The notes beneath the pieces are model-generated. The model worked only from the letters and a program-made list of their open reading frames with translations, was not told where the DNA came from and did no database searches. The position numbers and the translations under genes are program-made. A stretch of DNA of 64,000 nucleotides. It comes from Blattabacterium sp. (Cryptocercus kyebangensis). GTDB lineage: Bacteria; Bacteroidota; Bacteroidia; Flavobacteriales; Blattabacteriaceae. Shown here piece after piece: positions 27,914-37,397 of this stretch (position 1 is its first letter; each line of letters starts with the position of its first letter). The DNA lies in the NCBI RefSeq assembly GCF_003226855.1, contig NZ_CP029820.1:359501-423500 (forward strand). The letters are read 5' to 3'.

Positions 27914-29383
27914 TTATCTATTAGAATTTTTTAATAACGTTTTAGCGATTTTCATATCGTCAAAAGGATAACGTTCCCCTTTAATTTCTTGATAATTTTC
28001 GTGCCCTTTTCCTGCTATAATAATAATATCTTTTTTTTTTGCCAATTGAATTGCTTTTTTAATAGCTTCTTTTCGATTAACAATTGTCAAAATATCCTCT
28101 TTCTTTAGATATGATCTAAACTTTTTCATATCGATTAATATTTTTTCTGGATCTTCTTCCCTAGGATTATCTGATGTAAAAATAGATCTATCACATGTAT
28201 CATAAACAATTTTTCCCATTAATGAACGTTTTTTTTTATCTCTATTTCCTCCACAACCTATTACGCAAATTAATTTTTCCTCTTTTTTTTTTATTTTTTT
28301 CAGGGTCTTTAAAACAGTTTTTATTCCATTTGGATTATGAGCGTAATCAACAATTATACGAATTCCAGAATAGGATAGAAATTGTTCAAAACGCCCTTTT
28401 ATAGGTTTTATAGTCTTTATTTTTTTTAATATTTCATGTTCTTTTTTCCCCAATAATCTAGCTGTAGCGTAACTAGCCAATAGATTGTAAATATTAAATT
28501 CCCCAATTAAACTAGTAAAAAACTTATGTTTATCCATTAATAATTCGTTACCATTGATTTTTTCTTTTAAAATTTTAATTCTATAATCTGCTTTTTTTTT
28601 TATTCCGTAAAAATAAGTTTTAGCCAAAACATTTTTTATTATTTTATGTGAATTTTTATCATCAACATTCATTAATGCAAAAGTATTTTTATGCAAAAAA
28701 TTTTCAAAAAACAATTTTTTAGTTGATAGATAATTTTTAAAAGATTTATGATAATCTAAATGATCATGTGTTATATTAGTAAATACTCCTCCTGTAAATA
28801 ACAATCCTGAAATTCTTCTTTGATGAATTCCATGTGAACTTACTTCCATAAATCCATATTTACATCCTTTTTGTATCGATCTATTTAAATATTTATTTAT
28901 TTCAATAATATTCGGAGTGGTATGTACCGTAGGAATTTTTTTCGACATAATTTTAATACCCATAGTAGAAATAAGTATGGTTTTTTCTCCCATTTTATAA
29001 AATAAACAGTGAAGAATTGTAGTCACGGAGGTTTTTCCATTTGTTCCCGTAATGCCTACCAATTTTATTTTTTTTGTAGGATTGTCATAAAAATTAGAAG
29101 AAATAGTTCCTAAAGCTAAGATTGAATCTTTCACGATTACATAGGTTATAGATTTCTGTATGATAAAAGGTTTTTTTTCGCAAACTATGATATTCGCTCC
29201 ATTTTGGATAGCCTCTATAATAAATAAATGTCCATCTGTCATTTTCCCTTTGTTAGCTACAAAAATCGTATTTTTTTTTACCATTTTAGAATGCATAGAA
29301 ATACCTTCTATCCATTTTTTAGAATATCCTATTATTTTTAATATATGTACATTTATTAAAATATCCCTTAATAGTTTTTTCAT
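27914..29383 (-). CDS. murE: UDP-MurNAc-tripeptide synthetase (meso-diaminopimelate adding)
   Basis: Mur ligase that adds the third stem-peptide residue. The 489-residue product has ATP-binding GITGTNGKTSVTTIL, THDHLDYHKSF, and IVDYAHNPNGIKTVL. The specificity loop reads DNPREEDP, the DNPR form that marks meso-diaminopimelate rather than L-lysine enzymes. That fits dapF in the same window. ATG at 29383; it overlaps ftsI by 4 bases. Confidence 0.95.
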   Translation of the reverse strand: MKKLLRDILINVHILKIIGYSKKWIEGISMHSKMVKKNTIFVANKGKMTDGHLFIIEAIQNGANIIVCEKKPFIIQKSITYVIVKDSILALGTISSNFYDNPTKKIKLVGITGTNGKTSVTTILHCLFYKMGEKTILISTMGIKIMSKKIPTVHTTPNIIEINKYLNRSIQKGCKYGFMEVSSHGIHQRRISGLLFTGGVFTNITHDHLDYHKSFKNYLSTKKLFFENFLHKNTFALMNVDDKNSHKIIKNVLAKTYFYGIKKKADYRIKILKEKINGNELLMDKHKFFTSLIGEFNIYNLLASYATARLLGKKEHEILKKIKTIKPIKGRFEQFLSYSGIRIIVDYAHNPNGIKTVLKTLKKIKKKEEKLICVIGCGGNRDKKKRSLMGKIVYDTCDRSIFTSDNPREEDPEKILIDMKKFRSYLKKEDILTIVNRKEAIKKAIQLAKKKDIIIIAGKGHENYQEIKGERYPFDDMKIAKTLLKNSNR

Positions 29384-31368
29384 TCTTCTAATTTCAGAAA
29401 TATAACTTTATTTTTTTTAAATTTATTTCCTGGTTTTACAGACTGAAAACAAACTTTTCCTATCCCTTTATATCGTATTTTTATCCCTTTATTTTCTAAT
29501 AGAGGGATAATTTCTTTTCCTGGAAAAGAAATTATATTAGGCATAATTCCTTGATCAAAAGAATGAATTAATGAAGAATTTTTTGATTCTTTAATTCTTT
29601 TTAGAAAATTAATATATACTTTATTATTATTGTTAAGATACTTTTTTCCTATTTTTGGATAAATATATCTAGCTATTTTATCAAATACTGGAACTGCTAC
29701 TTCTATTCCGTAATATCCTTTTTCTGGTTTTGAAATGACTACAATACAAGAATATTTTGGATTTTTTGCAGGAAAATATCCTACAAAAGAACTATTGTAA
29801 GATAAAGGTTTCCCTTTTATCCAGTAATCTAATTGTGTCGTTCCTGTTTTTCCTGCATAAGGATATTCTGGATGATAATATTTTTTAGCTGTTCCATTTT
29901 TTACCACTCCTTCTAGCATATTTTGAATTTTTTTTATAGATTCTTTTGACGCTATAGAAGGATTCATTACAATAGGGTTAGTATACTTTTTAATACTTTT
30001 TCCATGAAATTTAATATCTCTAATAAAAATAGGTTTAATCATTGTTCCTTTATTAGCAATAGAATTATAAAAAGTTAGAATTTGCAAAGGGGTTAGTTTT
30101 AAATTATATCCGAAAGTCATCCATGGTAATGTAATACTACTCCAATTTTTTTCCCCAGGTTTAGGAATGAAAGGTCCACTTTCCCCTGGAATATCTATTC
30201 CTATTTTTTTATCTAGTTTCCATTTTCTAAAATGTTCTATGAATTTTTTTGGGTTTTCTTTGTAATTTTCATAAATCATTTTTGCTATTCCGACATTTGA
30301 AGAATGTTCCAAAATTTGTTTTGGATTCATTTCCCTATATCCACTGTAATGACTATCTCGTATCTTTTTTCCTCTTAATTTCATAACACCACCTTTAGTA
30401 TTCACTATCATGTCCATTTCTATTTTTTTATCTTCTAAAGCGGCAAGAATAGCCATAGTTTTGAAAGTAGATCCAGGTTCACTACATTCCCATACAGAAA
30501 AATTTCTTAAATCTTCATAAGCATTTTTTTTTGTTTTCTCTAAATTAATCATAGCACTAACTTCACCACTTTTTACCTTCATAAGGATCACACATCCGTG
30601 ATCCGCATTAGAAATGGATAATTCATGAAGTAATGCATTATAAGCAATATCTTGTAAAGATATATCTATAGTAGAATAGACATCTTTTCCATCTTCTGGA
30701 TCAATTTCATTTCCTGAATTTAATGGTTTCCATATTTTAGAACTAATACGTTGTTCTAATCGTTCTCCATCTCTTCCTTTAAGATACTTACTAAAGGCTC
30801 CTTCTAATCCCGCTTTTCCCCTATGATCATCGTATCCTAAAGTCCTTTTACCTATACTTTCTAATGTATGAACTCTGAAATTTTTCTTTTCTACAATAAA
30901 ACCTCCTCGTATTTGTCCTTTATTGAAAATTGGAAAATTTCGTAATACTTTGAAATGTGGATAATCTAAATTTTTTACTAATAAAAAATATCTATTTCCC
31001 TTTTTTTTTTCGTATTGAAATTTTTTATAAAAAAAATTTCTTGGTTTTTTTAATAAAGATTCTAAAGAATTACACAAAAAGGAAATATTTTCTTGAAACA
31101 ATTTTTCTGATATAGATCTAAAATCAATATGAATATCATATCTTATGATAGACATTGCTAAAATACTGCTATCTGATGCATAAATATTTCCACGTTTTGC
31201 CTTAATTAAATTGGTTCTAATTGTTCTTTCTATAAAAGACTTTTTATATCTATCTGAAAAATTCTGAATGTAGAATAAATTAAAAATAATTAGGGATGCA
31301 ATAAAAAGGAATAAAAAACCAATTAAGTAGGATTTATACAATAAAATATATCTTTTTCTTTTCATCAT
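29380..31368 (-). CDS. ftsI: Septal penicillin-binding protein (FtsI/PBP3 type) with one PASTA domain
   Basis: Class B transpeptidase that crosslinks septal peptidoglycan. A single N-terminal membrane segment (residues 9-32) is followed by the dimerisation domain and the transpeptidase domain, with the catalytic SxxK as STFK (Ser300, Lys303), SSN (356-358) and KTGT (507-510). A PASTA-like domain fills the last 70 residues (MPNIISFPGKEIIPLLENKG). All three active-site motifs are intact. 662 residues, between ftsL and murE with 4-base overlaps on both sides. Confidence 0.95.
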   Translation of the reverse strand: MMKRKRYILLYKSYLIGFLFLFIASLIIFNLFYIQNFSDRYKKSFIERTIRTNLIKAKRGNIYASDSSILAMSIIRYDIHIDFRSISEKLFQENISFLCNSLESLLKKPRNFFYKKFQYEKKKGNRYFLLVKNLDYPHFKVLRNFPIFNKGQIRGGFIVEKKNFRVHTLESIGKRTLGYDDHRGKAGLEGAFSKYLKGRDGERLEQRISSKIWKPLNSGNEIDPEDGKDVYSTIDISLQDIAYNALLHELSISNADHGCVILMKVKSGEVSAMINLEKTKKNAYEDLRNFSVWECSEPGSTFKTMAILAALEDKKIEMDMIVNTKGGVMKLRGKKIRDSHYSGYREMNPKQILEHSSNVGIAKMIYENYKENPKKFIEHFRKWKLDKKIGIDIPGESGPFIPKPGEKNWSSITLPWMTFGYNLKLTPLQILTFYNSIANKGTMIKPIFIRDIKFHGKSIKKYTNPIVMNPSIASKESIKKIQNMLEGVVKNGTAKKYYHPEYPYAGKTGTTQLDYWIKGKPLSYNSSFVGYFPAKNPKYSCIVVISKPEKGYYGIEVAVPVFDKIARYIYPKIGKKYLNNNNKVYINFLKRIKESKNSSLIHSFDQGIMPNIISFPGKEIIPLLENKGIKIRYKGIGKVCFQSVKPGNKFKKNKVIFLKLEE

Positions 31369-31703
31369 TTTCTTTTTCTATCCATCTTTTTTTTATCGAC
31401 TAAAATTAATTCGTATGGGGGTTCCTCTAAATGTTTTAACCCATTAATATTTCCCAGTTTATTTAAAACGGAAAATAGTTGCATTTTAAGGCATTGACTA
31501 TGAATATCCGCATATTCAGATTTCAATTCTTTTATTTCTTCACTTATATTCGTAATTTTTCTAATTTTACGATCCATCATATGGGAACTGGTAATGCTTA
31601 TTAAAGAAAGAATAGTAATAAAAATAATAAAATTCCAACTACGATATGCATCTTCCTTCACTAAAAATTTTCCTTTCAGTATATCTTTGAAATTAGTCTT
31701 CAT
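31365..31703 (-). CDS. ftsL: FtsL-like division protein
   Basis: A 112-residue protein with a short cytoplasmic start, one membrane segment (about residues 24-42) and a helical, coiled-coil-prone tail (ISEEIKELKSEYADIHSQCL). This is the architecture of FtsL, which pairs with FtsB and FtsQ in the divisome. Primary sequence is poorly conserved in the family; the position between rsmH and ftsI is the main support. It overlaps ftsI by 4 bases. Confidence 0.82.
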   Translation of the reverse strand: MKTNFKDILKGKFLVKEDAYRSWNFIIFITILSLISITSSHMMDRKIRKITNISEEIKELKSEYADIHSQCLKMQLFSVLNKLGNINGLKHLEEPPYELILVDKKKMDRKRK

Positions 31704-31717
31704 TATTTATTATTGAT

Positions 31718-32632
31718 TTATAGTTTTTCCGCAATTCTTAACCTAGCACTCCTAGATCTTGGATTATCCATAATTTCTTGAATACTGGGTTTAATGACTT
31801 TCTTATGGATCATTTTAAATGGAATTATATCGATAGGGCTACTATTGTTGGGTTTCAAAAATCCTGTTTTAAAGAAATATTTGGTGATTCTATCTTCTAT
31901 TGAATGATATGAAATCACGGCGATTCTACCTCCTGGTAGGATAACTTCGGAAGATTCTAGTAAAAGATTTTTTAAAATCTTTATTTCATTATTAACTTCT
32001 ATTCGTATAGACTGAAAAAGTCTAGAAAAAAATTTTTTTCTTTTCTTAAAAGAGGCCTTTTTCATAAAAAAAATATTTTTTAAATCCAAGGTAGTTCTAA
32101 TAGGATTTTTTAAACGTCTTTCTAATATTTTTTCAGTAATTTTTACTGCATTTTTGAATTCTCCATATTTGTAAAATATATGAAATAATTCATTTTTTGA
32201 ATATTTATTGATAACATGTAAAGCAGAATAAGTATCCTCCTTCTGATTCATTCTCATATCCAAAGTAGAGTTTAATTGATGAGAAAAACCTCTTATAGGA
32301 TTGTCTATTTGAAAAGAAGATATACCTAAATCAGCTAATAACCCTGATACTTTTTCGATATGAAGTTTTTTCAATACATGTTTTATATGTATAAAATTTT
32401 TTTGGAATAAATGGAAACGTTTATCCTTTATGAAGTTATTTTTTATGGATTCTTCATCTTGATCCAAAGCGATCAAAGTAGCTTTTCTATCTAATTTTTT
32501 TAAAATTCCATAAGAATGTCCCCCACCACCAAATGTAGCATCTATATAAATTCCATTTTTATCTGTAACCAGATTATCTATACTCTCTTTGAGGAGGACT
32601 GGTTTATGGTAATAATAATGTTTAAATTTCAT
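31718..32632 (-). CDS. rsmH: 16S rRNA (cytosine-1402-N4) methyltransferase
   Basis: S-adenosylmethionine enzyme (formerly MraW) that methylates C1402 in the decoding centre. The 304-residue product shows YYHKPVLLKESIDNL, YIDATFGGGGHSYGIL, ALDQDEESI, LADLGISSFQID, GFSHQLNSTLDMRM and the C-terminal PRSRSARLRIAEK. First gene of the dcw cluster here. mraZ, which usually precedes it, is absent from the 120 bases upstream. Confidence 0.96.
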   Translation of the reverse strand: MKFKHYYYHKPVLLKESIDNLVTDKNGIYIDATFGGGGHSYGILKKLDRKATLIALDQDEESIKNNFIKDKRFHLFQKNFIHIKHVLKKLHIEKVSGLLADLGISSFQIDNPIRGFSHQLNSTLDMRMNQKEDTYSALHVINKYSKNELFHIFYKYGEFKNAVKITEKILERRLKNPIRTTLDLKNIFFMKKASFKKRKKFFSRLFQSIRIEVNNEIKILKNLLLESSEVILPGGRIAVISYHSIEDRITKYFFKTGFLKPNNSSPIDIIPFKMIHKKVIKPSIQEIMDNPRSRSARLRIAEKL

Positions 32633-32755
32633 TTTTTACCCTTTGAATAGGTTTTTATTTTCTATTGAAAACGAAATTATGCTTTATCCTCATATTTTTC
32701 ACATATGATTCAGTAATATTTTTATTTAATTTTTACGAAAAAATTTTTATTAAAA

Positions 32756-33862
32756 ATGAAATTTGATTTAATCAATACTAATAAATATTCTAAAGAAATA
32801 GCAGGTATACTAGAAAAAGATCATGGAAAAATAGAAACTCCTATTTTTATTCCAGTAGCTTTCAAAAGAAAGTGTTAAATCTATTCCAAAACATGAACTA
32901 TATGATGTTGGGATCTAAGATTATTCTTGGGAATACCTATCCATTTATATTTCCGTCCAAAAATTGAATTCTCACACTATGAAGGAAAAATTCACTCATT
33001 TATGAATTGGAAGGAGTCCATATTAACAGATAGTGGATTTTTTCAAATTTATTCTATGAAAAAATTGAATAAAATCATCGAATAAGGTATAATATTTAAA
33101 TTTTTTATAAATGGTTCTTCCCATTTTTTTTCTCCTTAAAAATCTATGGAAATTTAACGTTTTATAGTTCGAGATATGATTATGGCTTTTGACGAATTCC
33201 CTACTTTTCCATGTATTCATAAAGATAAAAAAGATTCTTTAAAAAAATACATTCTTGGTTAAAAAAATGTTATTCTTACTTAGAAAAAAGGACCTAAAAG
33301 TATGATTACAAACAAAGTTTTGTTTCCTATTTCTTAAGGAAGTATTTATCCTGATCTAAGAAAATATTATGCAGAAAAGATAGCTTTATTGGAAGCTTAA
33401 GGAAATTCTATAGGTGGATTAAGTTTAGGATAGGATAAAGAAAAAATGCAGTATATTACCAATATAGTAACAGATCTTTTTCCTAAAAAAAACCTAGATA
33501 TTTTTTTAATGGAGGGAGGGAATCCTGTAGATCTTTTAGAATAAATTTTACTTGGGATAGATATGTTTGATTGCGTTATTCCTACACGAAACGGACGTCA
33601 TGGAATGTTATTTACCTGGGAAGGGATTTTGAATATAAAAAATAAAAAATGAGAAAAAGATTTATCCTTTTTAGATAAATTAGGAAATACTTATGTAGAT
33701 ATATCCTATAGTAAATCTTATGTAAGACATCTTTTTTATTCCAAAGAAAATTTTGAAAAAAAAATTTATACTATACATCACCTTTATTTTTATTTTAATT
33801 TAATAAAAAAAGAAAGAAATCATATTCTTAAAGATCCCTTTTTTTTTGGAAAAAATCTATAA
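32756..33862 (+). pseudogene. tgt: Broken tRNA-guanine transglycosylase gene
   Basis: Tgt exchanges guanine for a queuine precursor in tRNA anticodons. Recognisable pieces appear in order but in changing frames: [90 protein letters not shown] and SYVRHLFYSKENF. There are several in-frame stops (for example near 33400 and 33435, just before ILLGIDMF at 33542, and near 33652) and at least three frameshifts. Several stops are TAA or TAG, which single C-to-T changes of Gln codons could produce. The Cys zinc ligands expected before the RHL segment are gone. The next gene is the YjgP/YjgQ permease, a common tgt neighbour in Bacteroidetes. Confidence 0.93.
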
Positions 33863-33889
33863 TTTCTTCATTACAAAAACGTTTTTAAA

Positions 33890-34981
33890 ATGAAAAAACT
33901 GGATCGTTATATCATTTATAATGTTATTGTTAACTATATATTTATTACTTTTTTTTTACAGATACTGTCTATAGTTATAGATATTTCTCAACGTATGCAT
34001 AGGTTGGAAAATAATCAAGGATCAATAAAACAGGCTTTAATTTTTTATTACCCATTTTGGTCTATATGGTTAGCTAATACTTTTTCCCCTATTTCCGTTT
34101 TTTTATCTATTATTTTTTTTACATCTAGATTAACTAAAAATTCCGAAATGACCGCTATTCTAGGTAGCGGAATTAGTTTCAAAAGAATTACCATTCCTTA
34201 TTTAATTTCAGCTTTCATTATAGGAGGATTTTCTTTAATCATTAATTATTCTTTTTTACCCATGGCTAATAAAATAAAAAATAAATTTCATTACCAATAT
34301 TTATTGAGTTCAAGACAAAAAAGTAAATACGAAAACAGTAAGGCAATAAGTGCTCAAATTTCAAATAATGAATATCTATTCATTAGAAATTTCTCAAAAA
34401 AAGAAAATATTGGACAAGGATTTACATATCAAAAATTTAATGGTAAAAAATTAGTATATATTTTAAAAGCTAAAAATATTTTTTGGTCCAAAAAATATCG
34501 TATATATATACTACATGATTATATAGAAACTTATATAAAAAAGAATAAAGATATCTTATCCAAAGGATTTTATATAAAAAAATTTTTTTCTATGACTCCG
34601 GAAGAACTTTTACCGGAAGAATACATAGCAGAAACGATGACTATTTCGGAACTTAAAAAATTTATAGATATAGAAAAAAGAAAAGGAATCCGTAATATAA
34701 ATACGCATTTGAATGAGTATTATCAAAGAACAAGTTTACCTTTTTCTACTTTTATATTTTCTATTTTAGGATTATCGATATCATCAAAAATAAAAAAAGG
34801 AGGAATAGGGGGTCATCTAATTATTGGACTTATATTAGCCTTTTTTTATATTTTTTTTATAGAAATATCGAAAGTTTACTCTACAAAAGATTATTTTCCT
34901 TCTTATTTATCTGTTTGGCTTCCAAATGTAATTATGGGAGTAATCACATTGTTCATTTATTGGAATAGAAGTAAACATTAA
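33890..34981 (+). CDS. LptF/LptG-family permease (YjgP/YjgQ)
   Basis: Inner-membrane component expected to extract lipopolysaccharide from the membrane with LptB. The 363-residue product has the typical start (MKKLDRYIIYNVIVNYIFIT), two N-terminal membrane segments plus a third near residue 100, a soluble periplasmic domain (about 125-265), and three C-terminal membrane segments. LPFSTFIFSILGLSISS and GGHLIIGLILAFFYIFF are typical of the family. Assignment to LptF or LptG is not possible from sequence alone. It overlaps the convergent htrA by 4 bases. Confidence 0.85.
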   Translation: MKKLDRYIIYNVIVNYIFITFFLQILSIVIDISQRMHRLENNQGSIKQALIFYYPFWSIWLANTFSPISVFLSIIFFTSRLTKNSEMTAILGSGISFKRITIPYLISAFIIGGFSLIINYSFLPMANKIKNKFHYQYLLSSRQKSKYENSKAISAQISNNEYLFIRNFSKKENIGQGFTYQKFNGKKLVYILKAKNIFWSKKYRIYILHDYIETYIKKNKDILSKGFYIKKFFSMTPEELLPEEYIAETMTISELKKFIDIEKRKGIRNINTHLNEYYQRTSLPFSTFIFSILGLSISSKIKKGGIGGHLIIGLILAFFYIFFIEISKVYSTKDYFPSYLSVWLPNVIMGVITLFIYWNRSKH

Positions 34982-36480
34982 TTCATTTCAAACCCTGCTA
35001 TATATACTTGACCATTTTGTTTAATGGATTTTATAGTTACATCTCCTGAATATCTTTTTAATACACGATCTACATCATTAGGTTTTCTCATTTTTTCTCC
35101 ATTAATAGATAAAATAATGTCTCCTTCTTCCAGCCCTATAGAACTCAAACGACCTGTTCTTATTTCTGTGATTCTAATACCATAATCAATTCCAAAATCT
35201 TTTTTGGAATCTTTTCCAAGAGTTTCAAAGGTGGCACCTAGTAATTCCGATGGTGTTATTTCCTCTCTTTTTCTAATTTTTTTTCTTCCTTGTGAATCTT
35301 TTAAAGTAACGTTAAAAGTTTTTATCTCTCTGTTACGTATAATATTAACTTTGACCTTATCTCCTGGATGTTTTGTTCCAACAATAAAAGATAAATCTGC
35401 CACGTTTTGAATCGGTTTACCGTCTATACTTTTTATAATATCTCCTTTTTTAAGACCTGCTTCATAGGCTCCACTTCTGTCAAATACTTCTCCAATCAAG
35501 AACCCCTGTTGTGGTTTTATATTTTGATGTGTTTCATTGTTATAAGCTTTCAAATATTCAGCCTTAGAAAGATCCATTCCTCTAACTCCTAAATATGCAC
35601 GTTGTACAGTTCCGTATTTCTTGATATCCTGTATTACTTTTCCAACTAAATTTGAAGGAGCTGCAAAACTATATCCTATAAAATTTCCTGAATTAGAAGA
35701 AATAGCCGTATTAATTCCAATTAGTTCTCCATTTGTATTTACTAATGCTCCTCCACTATTACCAGGATTAACAGCTGCATCTGTTTGAAAAAAAGATTCT
35801 ATAGCTGTTTGAGTTTCTCCTCTTAATATTCCTAAACTTCTATTTTTAGCACTTATGATCCCTGCAGTAACAGTAGAATTCAAATCAAAAGGATTTCCTA
35901 TTGCTAAAACCCATTCTCCTACTTGTACTTTATTAGAATCCGAAAAATAAATAAAAGGTAAATTTTTTTCATTTATTTTTAATAAAGCTATATCCGTACT
36001 GGTATCTGTTCCAATAAGTTTTGCTCTATAAGTTCTTTGATCACTAAGAGTTATTTCTATCTTATCTGCATCTTTTATGACATGATTATTTGTAACAATA
36101 TATCCATCAGGAGATATTATTACTCCAGATCCATGAAGTCCAGGTATATCATTTCTTTTAGGTATTTTTCCTCTTCCTCCAAAATCATCAGGAAATCCAA
36201 AGAAGAAGTCAAATGGATCGAAATTCAATCGATTACTATATTTTTTAGAATAATTTTTTATATTCACTACTGCATGTATCGTTTTTTCTACCACTCTTGT
36301 AAAATCAGGTAATCCAGCAGAACTAATTAATGAAGATGAGGTTGATGGAGGGGTCCTTTCGAACGAAGATCCATATGGAAAAAATTTTGGCTCTTCTTTA
36401 GTATATTTTTTGTATGCTGCAATAGTCATTACTGAGCTAAGTATACTACTAATAACAATATAAACAACTATTTTCTTCAT
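34978..36480 (-). CDS. degP: Do/HtrA-family periplasmic serine protease
   Basis: Envelope quality-control protease and chaperone. A single N-terminal membrane segment or uncleaved signal (residues 4-22) is followed by a trypsin-like domain with catalytic His133 (NNHVI), Asp163 (STDIALL) and Ser242 (NPGNSGGAL), then two PDZ domains (about 280-380 and 410-500). All triad residues are intact. 500 residues matches the Bacteroidetes DegP/DegQ type. It is divergent from dapF, with a good promoter match upstream. Confidence 0.92.
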   Translation of the reverse strand: MKKIVVYIVISSILSSVMTIAAYKKYTKEEPKFFPYGSSFERTPPSTSSSLISSAGLPDFTRVVEKTIHAVVNIKNYSKKYSNRLNFDPFDFFFGFPDDFGGRGKIPKRNDIPGLHGSGVIISPDGYIVTNNHVIKDADKIEITLSDQRTYRAKLIGTDTSTDIALLKINEKNLPFIYFSDSNKVQVGEWVLAIGNPFDLNSTVTAGIISAKNRSLGILRGETQTAIESFFQTDAAVNPGNSGGALVNTNGELIGINTAISSNSGNFIGYSFAAPSNLVGKVIQDIKKYGTVQRAYLGVRGMDLSKAEYLKAYNNETHQNIKPQQGFLIGEVFDRSGAYEAGLKKGDIIKSIDGKPIQNVADLSFIVGTKHPGDKVKVNIIRNREIKTFNVTLKDSQGRKKIRKREEITPSELLGATFETLGKDSKKDFGIDYGIRITEIRTGRLSSIGLEEGDIILSINGEKMRKPNDVDRVLKRYSGDVTIKSIKQNGQVYIAGFEMN

Positions 36481-36509
36481 GTTTATTTCTTATAATTATC
36501 CTAACTACA

Positions 36510-36540
36510 CAAATATATAAATATGATACTTAAAAGTAAA
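36510..36540 (-). promoter_or_regulatory. Bacteroidetes-type promoter for the HtrA gene
   Basis: On the minus strand TATATTTG (36517-36510) matches TAnnTTTG, and TTTA lies 19 bases upstream in place of the -33 TTTG. Spacing is ideal, and the predicted leader before the ATG at 36480 is about 20-25 bases. Confidence 0.5.
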
Positions 36541-36581
36541 CTTTATTTAAAAAATAATGTTAACTTTTTCTTATTTTTTTC

Positions 36582-37385
36582 ATGAAATTAAATTTTTTTA
36601 AATACCAAGGAACAGGTAATGATTTCATTATACTAGATATTCGAAAAAAAAGAATTCCGGAATGTAGACCTACTTTTTTTACAAAATTATGTAATAGGCG
36701 TTTTGGAATTGGAGCTGATGGAATTATTTTAATTAAAAATGATTCTAAAAGTGATTTTTATATGAAGTATTATAATTCTGATGGAAAAGAAAGTACAATG
36801 TGTGGAAATGGAGGACGTTGTGCGATTTCTTTTTCAAAAAAATTAGGAATAACAAAAGAAAATAAAATTTATTTTAGAGCTATAGATGGAATTCACTATG
36901 GAATAATACAGGATAAAAATTTGATTTCCATGAATCTAATGGATATAGAAATAAATACGATAAAAATTTATCCAAAATATGTTTTCTTGAATACGGGATC
37001 TCCACATCATGTTCTTTTTGTAAAAAATATTCAAAAAATAGACGTTTATAAAAAAGGTAGAAAAATTAGAGTTCAGAAACCTTATGATGAAGAAGGAGTC
37101 AATGTTAATTTTGTGGAAGTTCTTGGAAGTAATACGATAAAAGTACGGACTTACGAAAGAGGAGTGGAAAACGAAACTTTATCTTGTGGAACAGGAGTTA
37201 CAGCTTCTGCTATTGCAGCTTATGAAACAGGAACTATTCCATATCTTGATTCTTATGGAAAAGTTTTAGCTTACACTTTAGGAGGAAAGTTATGGATTTC
37301 ATTTAAAAAAATACATGATCAATATAAAGAAATAAATTTAACAGGCTCTGTTCAATTTATTTTTGAAGGGTATATTAATATTTAA
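36582..37385 (+). CDS. dapF: Diaminopimelate epimerase
   Basis: Converts LL- to meso-diaminopimelate, which is used for lysine and for the peptidoglycan stem peptide added by MurE. The 267-residue product has YQGTGNDFIILD, the first catalytic cysteine in MCGNGGRC (Cys74) and the second in LSCGTGVTASA (Cys202). Both halves of the symmetric fold are complete. ATG at 36582. An M42 peptidase gene follows after 12 bases. Confidence 0.96.
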   Translation: MKLNFFKYQGTGNDFIILDIRKKRIPECRPTFFTKLCNRRFGIGADGIILIKNDSKSDFYMKYYNSDGKESTMCGNGGRCAISFSKKLGITKENKIYFRAIDGIHYGIIQDKNLISMNLMDIEINTIKIYPKYVFLNTGSPHHVLFVKNIQKIDVYKKGRKIRVQKPYDEEGVNVNFVEVLGSNTIKVRTYERGVENETLSCGTGVTASAIAAYETGTIPYLDSYGKVLAYTLGGKLWISFKKIHDQYKEINLTGSVQFIFEGYINI

Positions 37386-37397
37386 TGATAAAAAATT

